A stretch of 64,000 nt of DNA, from contig NZ_CP121196.1 of assembly GCF_039994875.1 (NCBI RefSeq), forward strand, positions 5,456,001 to 5,520,000, written 5' to 3'. Shown here piece after piece: positions 31,666-39,763 of the stretch; the first letter of the stretch is position 1; every line of letters starts with the position of its first letter. Made by a program: the position numbers and the translations under genes. The notes under the pieces are model-generated. The model did no database searches, was not told where the DNA came from, and saw nothing but the letters and a program-made list of their open reading frames with translations. The DNA comes from Telmatobacter sp. DSM 110680 (lineage in GTDB: Bacteria; Acidobacteriota; Terriglobia; Terriglobales; Acidobacteriaceae).

Positions 31666-33645
31666 CTAAGCGGCAGTCGCGACCGCAGCGGTTCTGGTGA
31701 CCGTGACGACAGTGATGTCGTCCTCTTGCCCGAACCGCTTTGCCGTCTCAACAATTTCAGCCGCAGACTTCATAGAGACCTCCCGCGCGCGATCGAAGCC
31801 AAACAATTCGCCACCCGGCTTTTGTGCCTCAATCACCCCGTCGGAATAGAACGTAAGACGGCTGCCGATGTTCATGTGAAACTCGGTTGACTCATACTTC
31901 GCGGAGCTTGCGACCCCGAGCGGCAACGCTCCGGGAAGTTCCACTTCTTTTCCATCGAGATAGGGAGACAAATGCCCGGCGTTCGCGATGGTGACCTGCC
32001 CATCCGCACTGATGCGGGCTATGAGCGCTGTAGACAATGCACCGCCAGCGCGCCCCACGAGTCGCTCATTCAAATTTGAAAGCAGTTCGGCAGGATCTTT
32101 CGTGAATTCCGCCACTCCACGAATCGCGCCAACCAGCACAGACACCAGCATTGCGGCAGGCAGACCTTTGCCTGCGACATCGCCAACGACGATCAGAATG
32201 CCCGCCTCGCTGTCCGGAAGTATCTGGAAGAAATCGTCGCCAACCTGCTGCGCCGGCACATAGGCCGACTCCACCTTGAAACCCGGTACAGCGCCAGTAT
32301 GCTCTGGGACCAGAACGCGTTGGACTTCCTGGGCCGCCGCCAGTTCGCCCTCAAGCTGCGCCTGTCTCCGGCTAATGTTCGCTGACCGCCGCAGGATGAT
32401 AATGGACAGCGTAAGCGTCGACAGCATTCCGGTAAGGCTATGCAGCGAAACGGAGAATGGCCCAGCAGGCAGTCGATCGATCAGGTTCAGTCCACGAAGC
32501 GCTGTCTGCCGCCACGCCGGAGACTGAAAGAGCGTACTGAAAACTACCAAGGCATAAATGTAGAAGCTGAAGAGAACGACAGGAACAAGAAGAAGACCGG
32601 CTTCACGATTTCCGCGTCGCCAGTGGATGATCAGCACAATCGGAATGACTACTGAAAGAAGCACAACGAACGGGAGACCGGTTAGGGCCTGCAACTGGAC
32701 TGGCAGAGTAATAAACCATCCCTGAAGTCCAGCCGTGAAGTCCGCAATTCCCGTGAGCAGAAGGATGATGCGCCACACCCAGCCAACGCGCTGATGCACG
32801 AATGCGAAATACAAGGACACCCAGATGAAAGGCGCCGCGAGCCGTGGAAGCGAACCGAACAACTCCCAGATCACAGGCATATTGTGAAATGTAGTAACGA
32901 AAGGTAAAGGCGTCTCGAAGAGAATCAGCGCACCCACCGCGAAAATCCAGAGATACACAGTCTGCTGCCGTTGCGACATCCACAGCACCAGCGCCACGAA
33001 TCCAAGCAGGATCACCAGTCCGCGATCCAGCCAATCCATGGCATTAGCTCCGATCGCCGTAAGCCAGTTGTCGCGATAGAGCGTCTGTTCCTGGCCGATC
33101 GAAAGGTTCGACGCGGAATATCCCGGCTGCTGACCGTGCCATTCAACATTGCCGATGTGAACCCGCATCGCAACCACCAGTTCTCCACCCGCATTCATCT
33201 GGTCAGGAATTGGTACCAGAACCCTTGCATTCGACGTGTACGCGACCCACGGCGAAACACTTCCCAGTACCATCAATCGTTGCCCGTTTACATAAATCTC
33301 AAATGCCTGCGAAATGAGGCACTCACTTAGTGCCAGGCCGCTTGTCGCGGGATCAACCTTGATGTGAAGCCGATACCAGACCACTGCGGGAAGTTGCGGA
33401 TACAACGCATCAATCGACTTGTGCGGATCGAACACCTGCCAGTGCGAGTCATCAAAGTTCGGATCGGCGTAGGCAGGATTGTCGCCAGCCTGAACTAGCC
33501 ACTTCACGTCGCCGAGGCTCGCCGGCTGAAGAAGGCGGGAAGCATCGAAGTTTTGGGGATGCGCGCACGGCACGACGAAAGCTGGAAGCAGGAAGGCGAG
33601 AAGCGGGAGACATCGAAGCAAACGCGACGCGAAGCGCCAAGACAT
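31666..33645 (-). CDS. Membrane-bound SpoIIE/PP2C serine phosphatase with periplasmic sensor domain (RsbU-like)
   Basis: The 659-residue protein starts with a signal sequence (LLAFLLPAFVVPCAHPQ). A periplasmic jelly-roll-like domain of about 150 residues follows (FDDSHWQVFDPHKSIDALYP; VVWYRLHIKVDPATS). Seven or so membrane segments lie between residues 205 and 425. A short coiled coil (RRQAQLEGELAAAQEVQRVLVPEH) leads into the SpoIIE phosphatase domain with VGDDFFQILPD, VGDVAGKGLPAAMLVSVLVGAI and FYSDGVIEAQ; the Asp residues bind metal. By family knowledge it dephosphorylates an anti-sigma-factor antagonist in response to an envelope signal. No partner RsbW/RsbV gene is nearby. AAGGTAG precedes the ATG. 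Confidence 0.9.
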   Translation of the reverse strand: MSWRFASRLLRCLPLLAFLLPAFVVPCAHPQNFDASRLLQPASLGDVKWLVQAGDNPAYADPNFDDSHWQVFDPHKSIDALYPQLPAVVWYRLHIKVDPATSGLALSECLISQAFEIYVNGQRLMVLGSVSPWVAYTSNARVLVPIPDQMNAGGELVVAMRVHIGNVEWHGQQPGYSASNLSIGQEQTLYRDNWLTAIGANAMDWLDRGLVILLGFVALVLWMSQRQQTVYLWIFAVGALILFETPLPFVTTFHNMPVIWELFGSLPRLAAPFIWVSLYFAFVHQRVGWVWRIILLLTGIADFTAGLQGWFITLPVQLQALTGLPFVVLLSVVIPIVLIIHWRRGNREAGLLLVPVVLFSFYIYALVVFSTLFQSPAWRQTALRGLNLIDRLPAGPFSVSLHSLTGMLSTLTLSIIILRRSANISRRQAQLEGELAAAQEVQRVLVPEHTGAVPGFKVESAYVPAQQVGDDFFQILPDSEAGILIVVGDVAGKGLPAAMLVSVLVGAIRGVAEFTKDPAELLSNLNERLVGRAGGALSTALIARISADGQVTIANAGHLSPYLDGKEVELPGALPLGVASSAKYESTEFHMNIGSRLTFYSDGVIEAQKPGGELFGFDRAREVSMKSAAEIVETAKRFGQEDDITVVTVTRTAAVATAA

Positions 33646-33730
33646 GAGTCCGACTACCTTCCTAGGAATTCCTGCCCATCAGCTAACATTCGGACGCAAA
33701 GAGAACATAGAAACGGCCTGATCGGTTCGG

Positions 33731-34498
33731 CTACCGCGTCTCCCCGGTGCGAAGAATTGCTTTAGTCGACTTGTTATATCGCCCCGTCAGCGCATTCCAG
33801 CGAACGATCGCGAGTTCTTTAAGCATCTGCAACCCGTCGCGCAAATAGCTCATTCGGCTACGCTCGTCGTGGGCCCAGCTTACCGGAACCTCGACCACAC
33901 GGAATCCGCGTTTGATGGCGATAAACAGGATTTCAGGGTCAAATCCCCACCGCTCAATCGTCTGAAGCTGGAAAACCGTCTGCGCCGCGGACCGCGTAAA
34001 CGCCTTGAAACCACACTGCGTATCGGCAAACGGCAACTGCATCACCATGCGGCAGACTGCGTTGAAGCAGCGTCCGAAAAACTGCCGGTAAAGGGGTTGG
34101 CGGTGGACCTGCCGTCCACTCTCCAGCCACCGCGATCCAATTGCGATATCGGCGCCGTTCGCGATGGCGGCAAACAGGCGGTCGGCCTCGTCCATCGGGG
34201 CCGACAGATCGGCATCGGTAAACATGATGATCTCGCCCTGCGCATCGAGCACTCCAGCTCGAACACTGTAGCCTTTGCCGCGATTTCCGGGGTTTTCCAG
34301 CAGCCGGACCTCGGGCGCGCTGAGGGCAAAATCGCGCACCAGCTTCGCCGTTGCATCCGTTGAACCGTCATTGACAACAATCACTTCCGCGGGCCAGCGG
34401 TTGGCGCGGACAGCGGCGATTACCGACTTCAGAGTCGCCGGAATGCGGGCGCTCTCGTTGTACGCCGGAATGACGATGCTGTATTTCGGATACTGCAC
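33731..34498 (-). CDS. Glycosyltransferase family 2, dolichyl-phosphate beta-glucosyltransferase-like
   Basis: The 255-residue GT-A enzyme has YSIVIPAYNESARIPATL, VVNDGSTDATAKLV, the metal-binding region FTDADLSAPMDEADRL and the downstream ADTQCGFKAF and ERWGFDPEILFIA motifs. These are typical of the DPG synthase/Alg5 group. It probably transfers a hexose from a nucleotide sugar to polyprenyl phosphate at the cytoplasmic membrane. It has no C-terminal membrane segments, unlike many polyprenyl-phosphate transferases. It is downstream of nothing on its strand and is divergent from the HU gene. Confidence 0.9.
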   Translation of the reverse strand: MQYPKYSIVIPAYNESARIPATLKSVIAAVRANRWPAEVIVVNDGSTDATAKLVRDFALSAPEVRLLENPGNRGKGYSVRAGVLDAQGEIIMFTDADLSAPMDEADRLFAAIANGADIAIGSRWLESGRQVHRQPLYRQFFGRCFNAVCRMVMQLPFADTQCGFKAFTRSAAQTVFQLQTIERWGFDPEILFIAIKRGFRVVEVPVSWAHDERSRMSYLRDGLQMLKELAIVRWNALTGRYNKSTKAILRTGETR

Positions 34499-34646
34499 GA
34501 ACGATCCGCTCCTTAACGCGATAACGGGGCCGGCGACGAAAGACTCAGGACATCATAACGCCTAGCCTTACCCCGATGTTCGCCCCTCACGAAAAAGAAC
34601 GGCGACCGGGCTTGGTTTGGCGATTCGCCGGCGGGCAATTCCACAG

Positions 34647-34713
34647 AAGAATTGGTTTTTTCTTAACTCCCTGTGCCGAATGCGTTTATCCTGTGGTACG
34701 GAGGCCCGAGGAC
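34647..34713 (+). promoter_or_regulatory. Candidate promoter and ribosome site of the HU-family gene
   Basis: TTAACT and TATCCT, 18 bases apart (near 34664 and 34687), are a modest sigma-70-like match. GGAGG and GAGG lie just before the ATG at 34714. The promoter is weakly supported; the ribosome site is clear. Confidence 0.35.
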
Positions 34714-35010
34714 ATGACGAAGGCAGATCTGGTGGAAAAGGTTACCCGGCTGGGCGATCTCACTCGCCGCGATGGCGAGGTCATCGTGGAGACGGTTTTT
34801 GACTCGGTGATTTCTGCATTGCAAAGCGGCGACAAGATCGAAATTCGCGGCTTTGGTTCCTTCCGAATTCGCCAGCGCAATCCCCGCATTGGCCGCAACC
34901 CGAAGACCGGAGAGCGCGTGGAAGTTCCCGCCAAGCGCGTTCCGTATTTCAAGCCATCAAAAGAGTTGCGCGACCTGGTAAATCCCGGAGAAGCAGCACC
35001 GGCAGCCTAG
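34714..35010 (+). CDS. HU/IHF-family DNA-binding protein
   Basis: The ATG at 34714 (CGGAGG upstream) gives 98 residues, the usual HU size. Helical dimer region: MTKADLVEKVTRLGDLTRRDGEVIVETVFDSV. The DNA-binding arms contain the signature GFGSFRIRQRNPRIGRNPKTGE, and the C-terminus has VPYFKPSKELRDLVN. The Pro in RNPRIGRNP is the one that intercalates in DNA. The protein is closer to IHF-alpha/HU hybrids common in Acidobacteria. The longer frame from 34576 does not fit. A hairpin terminator lies 70 bases downstream. Confidence 0.95.
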   Translation: MTKADLVEKVTRLGDLTRRDGEVIVETVFDSVISALQSGDKIEIRGFGSFRIRQRNPRIGRNPKTGERVEVPAKRVPYFKPSKELRDLVNPGEAAPAA

Positions 35011-35078
35011 GTCGTTTATAAGCACCAGTCTCGTGCGTTGCTCGTCTCGGATGAGAGACTTAAAGCGACCTCAAAGCG

Positions 35079-35110
35079 AAGCTGCGACCCATTTCTCGGT
35101 CGCAGCTTTT
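35079..35110 (+). terminator. Rho-independent terminator of the HU-family gene
   Basis: AAGCTGCGACC (35079-35089) and GGTCGCAGCTT (35098-35108) form a perfect 11-bp stem with an 8-base loop, followed by a short T-run (TTTT, partly within the stem). Confidence 0.85.
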
Positions 35111-35481
35111 CCGCGTTCTGAGCCCTTGGAACACCGAGCTGGCGGCGCAGGTCTGCCAATGCAGCCTTCGGCACTCTAACTTTGTTGAGCGTAAGCTTGA
35201 AGGAAGTAGTTGATTATTACCCTTCTCGCCCTTTGCAATCCAGGCTTCGCTCCAGACGAGTGTCTTCCAAGCAATCAACTGAACGACTGAACTGCCATGA
35301 GTCTCATGAAGAAGGCGAATGCGAAGGATTATCAATGCACTCGAATGTAGGACTGAGATACATCTGTATCGACCGGACGATCGACCATTGGTTGCCGCTG
35401 CAACCGAAGCGGATCCGAAGGCGCGCCTCCAGAAATCAACGATAAAGAGGTGAATACTCGTGCGAAAGGAATACTGGGAAT
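35111..35481. other. Intergenic region after the HU terminator
   Basis: About 370 bases with no supported gene. A minus-strand frame of 152 codons spans it but overlaps the terminator and has a composition unlike its neighbours. I see no repeat or regulatory site. Confidence 0.5.
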
Positions 35482-35694
35482 ATGGATGTGAAAAGTTGGC
35501 ACTGGTCCAACTGGGCACTTCAGGTGCTTTGGATAAGATGCAAATGTCCCCGCTGTAATTCGGTCCGATTTAAGCAGGCAGAATTGCGTCCATTTGATAA
35601 GTGGCTTTGCTTCTTGCCATTTCACGCGGTGCGATGCATGTTCTGCTGGCGTCGCTACTACTGGGTCACGTTTCGCGCGGCACCAGTCGAGTGA
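35482..35694 (+). CDS. Small Cys-pair (zinc-ribbon-like) protein
   Basis: The 70-residue product contains two knuckles, CKCPRC near residue 20 and CMFC near residue 52, about 30 residues apart, which could bind one zinc ion. Between them is RFKQAELRPFDKWLCFLPFHAVR. The aromatic end (RRYYW) follows the second pair. This pattern resembles small acidobacterial proteins with a CPRC...RC..C layout of unknown role. The ATG at 35482 has only a weak purine stretch (GGGAAT) before it. The frame ends three bases before the convergent PgeF gene's stop. Confidence 0.6.
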   Translation: MDVKSWHWSNWALQVLWIRCKCPRCNSVRFKQAELRPFDKWLCFLPFHAVRCMFCWRRYYWVTFRAAPVE

Positions 35695-35697
35695 CCA

Positions 35698-36810
35698 TCA
35701 GCCGCGCATCCCGATCACGCTCATCATCCGCCCTGCATGCCCGTGCGAGGCGCGATGCGAGAAGAACAGTTCCGTGTGGCAACTCGTGCATCCGCCGGTA
35801 GTGCTGATCGCTGAAACTTTCAGTCCTGCGTCGAGAAGCTGCCGCCGATTCGCCTCAATCAGATCGAGATGCATCGCCGGACCGATTGGCGAATGTCCCG
35901 GGGCACGCTGCGTCAGAAACAGCAACGGATACTTCTTGCGCACCTGATCGGAATCGAAAACTTCGCGAAAGAGTTCGCGCGCGTAGCTGAATTGCGATTC
36001 GAATTCCGAAAGAACTTCTTCCCCTACCGCATAGCAGCACTGCCCGACGCCCGGCCCGATCGCGGCGATCAAATCCTCCGGCTGCGAGCCAAACTCCAAT
36101 CGCATTCTGCCAACTCCGACTTCCACGATGCGCTTTACGGTTCCGCGCCAGCCCGCGTGGAAACCCGCGACCACGCGACGTTTACGATCAGCCACGAGCA
36201 CCGGAATGCAGTCTGCGGTTTGAATTGCAATCAGAACTCCGGGCTCCGCGGTGATCACGCCATCTGCCTTGCACGGACGCTCACGATCCGCATCCCCTTT
36301 ACCCGCAACCACCACCAGACTCGAATGAAACTGCCGCAGCGTCACAATGGGCGTGTTCGACGATCCAGTCACAGCCTCCGCCAGCAGTCTGCGATTCTGC
36401 ATCACTGCATCACGGCCGTCCGCTGCGGTGAATCCGAGATTCAACTCTCCTGGAGCATCCTCGGTGGCATAAGCCCGGCTCACCCCGCCCACTCGCGTGC
36501 TGAATCCATGCCAAAGCCACTTGCTCAACGACTTCCTGTCGCGCCACGCAGTCACCTTAAGCAACCCCACTCCGCTTCCCAGGACATCTGGCACCGGTGT
36601 CGGTGCAAAAAGCTCTTCTCCGCTCGCAGTTTCCTGGCGAAGACGGCGAAGCCGCGACGTTATTCCCGGCGCTGAGTTGCGGCGATTGCGAACCAGCCCG
36701 GCGACCTTGATCAGATCGTCAATCGGCCGCACATTCTCGTCGGATTTATTGGATTTAATACGTGGGGTGGGAATGGACTGCTTCACAAGTTCGATTGTAG
36801 CGGGGACCAA
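35698..36810 (-). CDS. pgeF: Polyphenol oxidase / laccase-domain purine nucleosidase-type protein (YfiH/PgeF family)
   Basis: The frame starts at a TTG (36810) and gives 370 residues, longer than the usual 240-260. The core, from about residue 85, shows LWHGFSTRVGGVSRAYATED, TLRQFHSSLV, the metal-binding Cys in QTADCIPVLV, His in VAGFHAGWRGTVKRIVEVGV, and a terminal His/Cys cluster in GGCTSCHTELFFSHRASHGHAGRMMSVIGMR. PgeF/YlmD-type proteins were called laccases but act as peptidoglycan-editing or adenosine-processing enzymes. The first 85 residues are extra, basic and Pro-containing, and may be partly artefact of a too-early start; no better start with a ribosome site is visible. Confidence 0.85.
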   Translation of the reverse strand: MVPATIELVKQSIPTPRIKSNKSDENVRPIDDLIKVAGLVRNRRNSAPGITSRLRRLRQETASGEELFAPTPVPDVLGSGVGLLKVTAWRDRKSLSKWLWHGFSTRVGGVSRAYATEDAPGELNLGFTAADGRDAVMQNRRLLAEAVTGSSNTPIVTLRQFHSSLVVVAGKGDADRERPCKADGVITAEPGVLIAIQTADCIPVLVADRKRRVVAGFHAGWRGTVKRIVEVGVGRMRLEFGSQPEDLIAAIGPGVGQCCYAVGEEVLSEFESQFSYARELFREVFDSDQVRKKYPLLFLTQRAPGHSPIGPAMHLDLIEANRRQLLDAGLKVSAISTTGGCTSCHTELFFSHRASHGHAGRMMSVIGMRG

Positions 36811-37146
36811 TTAGCTCAGCAGAGAGAGCGAATGGGCCCACCTTCCGGTGAGCCCGCTCGAGAGGCATTTTATAGGAGGGAGGTCCTGAAGGGGTCGAGA
36901 GAAGGGGTCTATTACAGACCCTTAAAAGGAGTAGTTGCCTTTCTTGGAAGGGCCAAATTCGAGGAAGCCTCTGCTAATTACTAAGTGAGATGCGCCACCC
37001 AATCAAACGTTGCCCCCCTTGTACAAAAAATTATTTGTCATTCGTGAAGTACGCTGAAGAGGGCGACGCCTAGCTTCTGCTTAAAATCTCTCGATCCCAC
37101 CTTCCACGCAATACTCTTGGCGATAAACTTACTTATTTTGAATGAT
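36811..37146. other. 336-base intergenic region with two hairpins
   Basis: GAGC...GGGCCCACC-TTCC-GGTGAGCCC...GCTC (36826-36859) forms an interrupted stem, and GGGTCT-ATTAC-AGACCC (36905-36921) is a perfect 6-bp hairpin. Neither is followed by a proper T-tract on either strand. The region separates two minus-strand genes and would hold the promoter of pgeF. No coding frame is supported. Confidence 0.45.
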
Positions 37147-38445
37147 TTACTGCTTGGGTAGATGTGGCGCCTCGTCTTGTTTCACCTCTGGGCCCTCACC
37201 TGGGAACGGCCAGTTCTTGTCTAAAATAAGTTCTTTCTCCCGCTGATTCTTAGGGACTTTATTTATCTGCAGGTTCTCTAGCAGATGCACCCCGGTCTTC
37301 CCGGCAACCACGATATCGATGTCGCCATCTTTGTCCAAATCCTCGGTTACAAACTGCGTCCCAGCCCCGGCCGTCCCATTCACGCTGATGGGATAACGGC
37401 TGAAAGACCCCGTCTTGCGACCGATCTTGTAGTAGTAGATAACCAGTGGATCGTACGAGCCTGGATCATTCCCGTTGTGCCCGCGATATCGCTTGCCCGC
37501 CAGCAGTTCCGGCTCTCCATCTCCATCGATATCCACAAGCTTCAGCGCGTGAACCTGCGAGAAGGACTCATCAATCGCCTGCCCCACCCAGTGGCGATTG
37601 TCTCCCTCGCCGACCTGCTGCAGCCAGTAGAGCCCATAGCTATGCCCATGCCCATAGATAACGTCCATCTTGCCGTCGTTGTTCACGTCATACCCAATAA
37701 TCGGAAATCCGGCGTCGCCCATCTGCCAGTCAGGATGCCACTCCCAATCGTTCTTGTTGGCGTCAACCTGCTTCAGCCATCCTGTGGGTGTCAAAATGTC
37801 GGCTAGCCCGTCGCCGTCGATATCCGCAACACCCACTCCGTGGCCATCCTGCTCGGGATTGCCCGCGTGATGGACTTTAGGCTCCGGTCCCGAAAAATCG
37901 ATCCAGATAATTCCCGAGTGGTTGTAATGTGCAAACACGAGGTCGGGCACGCCATCGCCATTCACGTCTGCCATCACTCCGCCCTCAGTGTCGTAACTGT
38001 CCGTGATGAAGTGCTTCTTCCACTCCGCTCCTAGCGTTTTAGGATTCTCATACCAGAAAATCCCATTCGTCATCCAGCCGGCCGTTACGATGTCGGGCGC
38101 GCCATCATGATTTACGTCAATGGTCCATTCGCCGCAGTCAGAAACAAATTCTCCCAGCGTCCCCGCCTCGCGATACTGATGGCGCTTCCATTCGCCGCCG
38201 TTCGCTCCGGGATTCTCGTACCAGTAAGCGCCGCTCACAATATCGGCAAATCCGTCTCCATTCATGTCCAGCGTGGTCACGCCCTCCGCATGATCCGTGC
38301 CCAGACGATGCGCCGAAAATGTCACCTGCGCCGCGCCCCCCGGTCCGCCGCCTGCCGTTGTCTTTTTTTCCGGTTGCGCTGCGCCCCACGTAGCGAAAAT
38401 CAAAAGGGAAACTGCGAGAAACGCGAAACGCGCTTTGAGTGCCAT
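37147..38445 (-). CDS. Exported FG-GAP/VCBS-repeat beta-propeller protein
   Basis: The ATG at 38445 (GGAAAGG nine bases upstream) gives 432 residues. A signal peptide (FAFLAVSLLIFATWGAAQ) is followed by repeated calcium-binding FG-GAP/VCBS blades of the form DxNxDGxxDIV: LDMNGDGFADIVSGAYW, DVNHDGAPDIVTAGW, DVNGDGVPDLVFAHY, DIDGDGLADILTPTG, DVNNDGKMDVIYG, DIDGDGEPELLAG, DLDKDGDIDIVVAG. Seven such units make a complete seven-bladed propeller. The protein would be periplasmic or extracellular; its ligand is unknown. Similar proteins accompany glycoside or sulfate metabolism in planctomycetes, but nothing here shows that. Confidence 0.9.
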   Translation of the reverse strand: MALKARFAFLAVSLLIFATWGAAQPEKKTTAGGGPGGAAQVTFSAHRLGTDHAEGVTTLDMNGDGFADIVSGAYWYENPGANGGEWKRHQYREAGTLGEFVSDCGEWTIDVNHDGAPDIVTAGWMTNGIFWYENPKTLGAEWKKHFITDSYDTEGGVMADVNGDGVPDLVFAHYNHSGIIWIDFSGPEPKVHHAGNPEQDGHGVGVADIDGDGLADILTPTGWLKQVDANKNDWEWHPDWQMGDAGFPIIGYDVNNDGKMDVIYGHGHSYGLYWLQQVGEGDNRHWVGQAIDESFSQVHALKLVDIDGDGEPELLAGKRYRGHNGNDPGSYDPLVIYYYKIGRKTGSFSRYPISVNGTAGAGTQFVTEDLDKDGDIDIVVAGKTGVHLLENLQINKVPKNQREKELILDKNWPFPGEGPEVKQDEAPHLPKQ

Positions 38446-38706
38446 GACATGGACCTTTCCATTGCGTGAACCGGCTTCTGCTGCCTTGAATTCAGCGAAC
38501 ACTGCGTCTTCGGAACCGGCGTCAAACGAAAGCGCGTATCGAACTTAGATCTTTGCGCGAATTCCGAATCTGCTCTGTGATCTCGCACGCCATTCTCAAT
38601 CGCGCGGGGTCACGCACGCAAGCCAATGCGCACACGCTGTCGCGGCAAGATGGGTTTTCTCAATGGACGAGGACGCGAAGAGTTGCAAGGAAGGAAATAA
38701 AAGTGA
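38446..38706. other. Intergenic region upstream of the FG-GAP gene
   Basis: About 260 bases between the FG-GAP start and the terminator of the next gene on the same strand. No supported gene. The promoter of the FG-GAP gene should be here but is not obvious. Confidence 0.4.
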
Positions 38707-38731
38707 AGAGCCGACCAATCAGGCCGGCTCT
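38694..38731 (-). terminator. Rho-independent terminator of the YjbR-like gene
   Basis: On the minus strand AGAGCCG and CGGCTCT (38707-38713 with 38725-38731) form a 7-bp stem with an 11-base loop, followed by a T-rich run (TTCACTTTTATTT). It lies about 20 bases after the stop at 38750. Confidence 0.7.
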
Positions 38732-38749
38732 CGGATCGAGGGACAGCAA

Positions 38750-39235
38750 TCAGTCCAGCAGCCCATAACGACGCTTCACGCTCTCCAGCATCTGGGGAGT
38801 CGTAAGCCGCGCGCGCATCTCCGCTTTGCGCCGTTTGTCCAGCAGCATCAATTCAGGATTGCTGCTGAGAGCCGCACTCCTTCTCTTGGCCGAATTAATA
38901 GCGCTCTGGCGAGCATTCTGATTCTTTTCGATGCGCAATCTCCATGCCGCTCGCAAAGCGCCCGTCAATGTCTCGCTGTCCGCGACCGCCAGCCGAATAT
39001 GCGTCGCGCCGTTGCGTCCCCATGTACCTGCCACGGGAAGAAACGCGTCGGGCTGATCAGCCAGGAAAGCTGCCTGCGTCTCCGGATTCAGCATCAGGTT
39101 GCCATATCCGTGCCGCTCTGCAGCCAGGGTGGCAAAAATTCTTCCCCCTACGCGGAAATCTGCTGCGCCCATGTGCGAGCCTTCTTCAGCGCCTTCCAAA
39201 CTCAACGCAATCCGGCGGAAATCAGATGCAGTCAC
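38750..39235 (-). CDS. MmcQ/YjbR-family protein
   Basis: The GTG at 39235, preceded by GAGGAG at eight bases, gives 161 residues. An ATG 19 codons upstream lacks such a site. The N-terminal half shows the YjbR/CyaY-like fold: SDFRRIALSLEGAEEGSHMGAADFRVGGRIFATLA and LMLNPETQAAFLADQPDAFLPVAGTWGRNGATHIRL. The last 60 residues are Arg/Lys-rich and helical (SAINSAKRRSAALSSNPELM), an extension of the common length. Family members are thought to bind DNA or metal, but none has a defined role. Confidence 0.83.
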   Translation of the reverse strand: MTASDFRRIALSLEGAEEGSHMGAADFRVGGRIFATLAAERHGYGNLMLNPETQAAFLADQPDAFLPVAGTWGRNGATHIRLAVADSETLTGALRAAWRLRIEKNQNARQSAINSAKRRSAALSSNPELMLLDKRRKAEMRARLTTPQMLESVKRRYGLLD

Positions 39236-39763
39236 AATCGTTACTCCTCTGTTGTTTTCACTTGTCGCTTTTCTTGCGAAACCCACGGACATTCTGTCGA
39301 AACGATGATCTACGCACGATCGGGCATCCTATTGATCCCCTATCCAGTTATCTGCGTTTTCAGGAAGGACTTGCGGTTGACTCGCTGTATACCCTGTTCC
39401 AGTTTTCCACTCGGTCAGCCTTCTCCCGGCATGAAAAGTTAGATGCTGATTTTCGGGATTGAGACGCTCGCTAATTTTCAACTTCAAACGCTCTGGTAAG
39501 CGCCGTGATTCGGCGGAACTCTAAACAAGGGGCTCGGATCGCAATTGAGCGCGGCCTCGTTCCAGTCTCGACGGCATATCCAGGACTTGCTTTTCGCCTT
39601 AGATTCCCGGATACGTCTCACAAATAAACCGAAAATTATGATGGTGCGCGAGAGAAGCGGTCCTATAGGATGATCTCGCTTTCAACCCCATCGGCGACGC
39701 GCAGCTTTTCCCACGGATTGTTCAGTTGTTTTCAGGATTTCGAGCAAGAACCGGAGAGTCAGA
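39236..39763. other. 528-base divergent intergenic region
   Basis: It lies between the YjbR-like and TPR genes. It is AT-richer than the coding DNA and would contain both promoters. Short frames inside have no ribosome sites. I see no repeat, operator or RNA gene. Confidence 0.4.

Noticed and set aside
35060..35518. Minus-strand frame of 152 codons
   Set aside because: Overlaps the HU terminator and the small Cys-pair gene, has Ser/Arg-rich unlikely composition and no ribosome site.
36803..36886. tRNA-like segment: TTAGCTCAGC...GAGAGC resembles a D arm, and GGACC/GGTCC could close a stem
   Set aside because: No T arm (no TTCGAAT-like loop), no anticodon stem in the right place, and the closing stem is only five bases.
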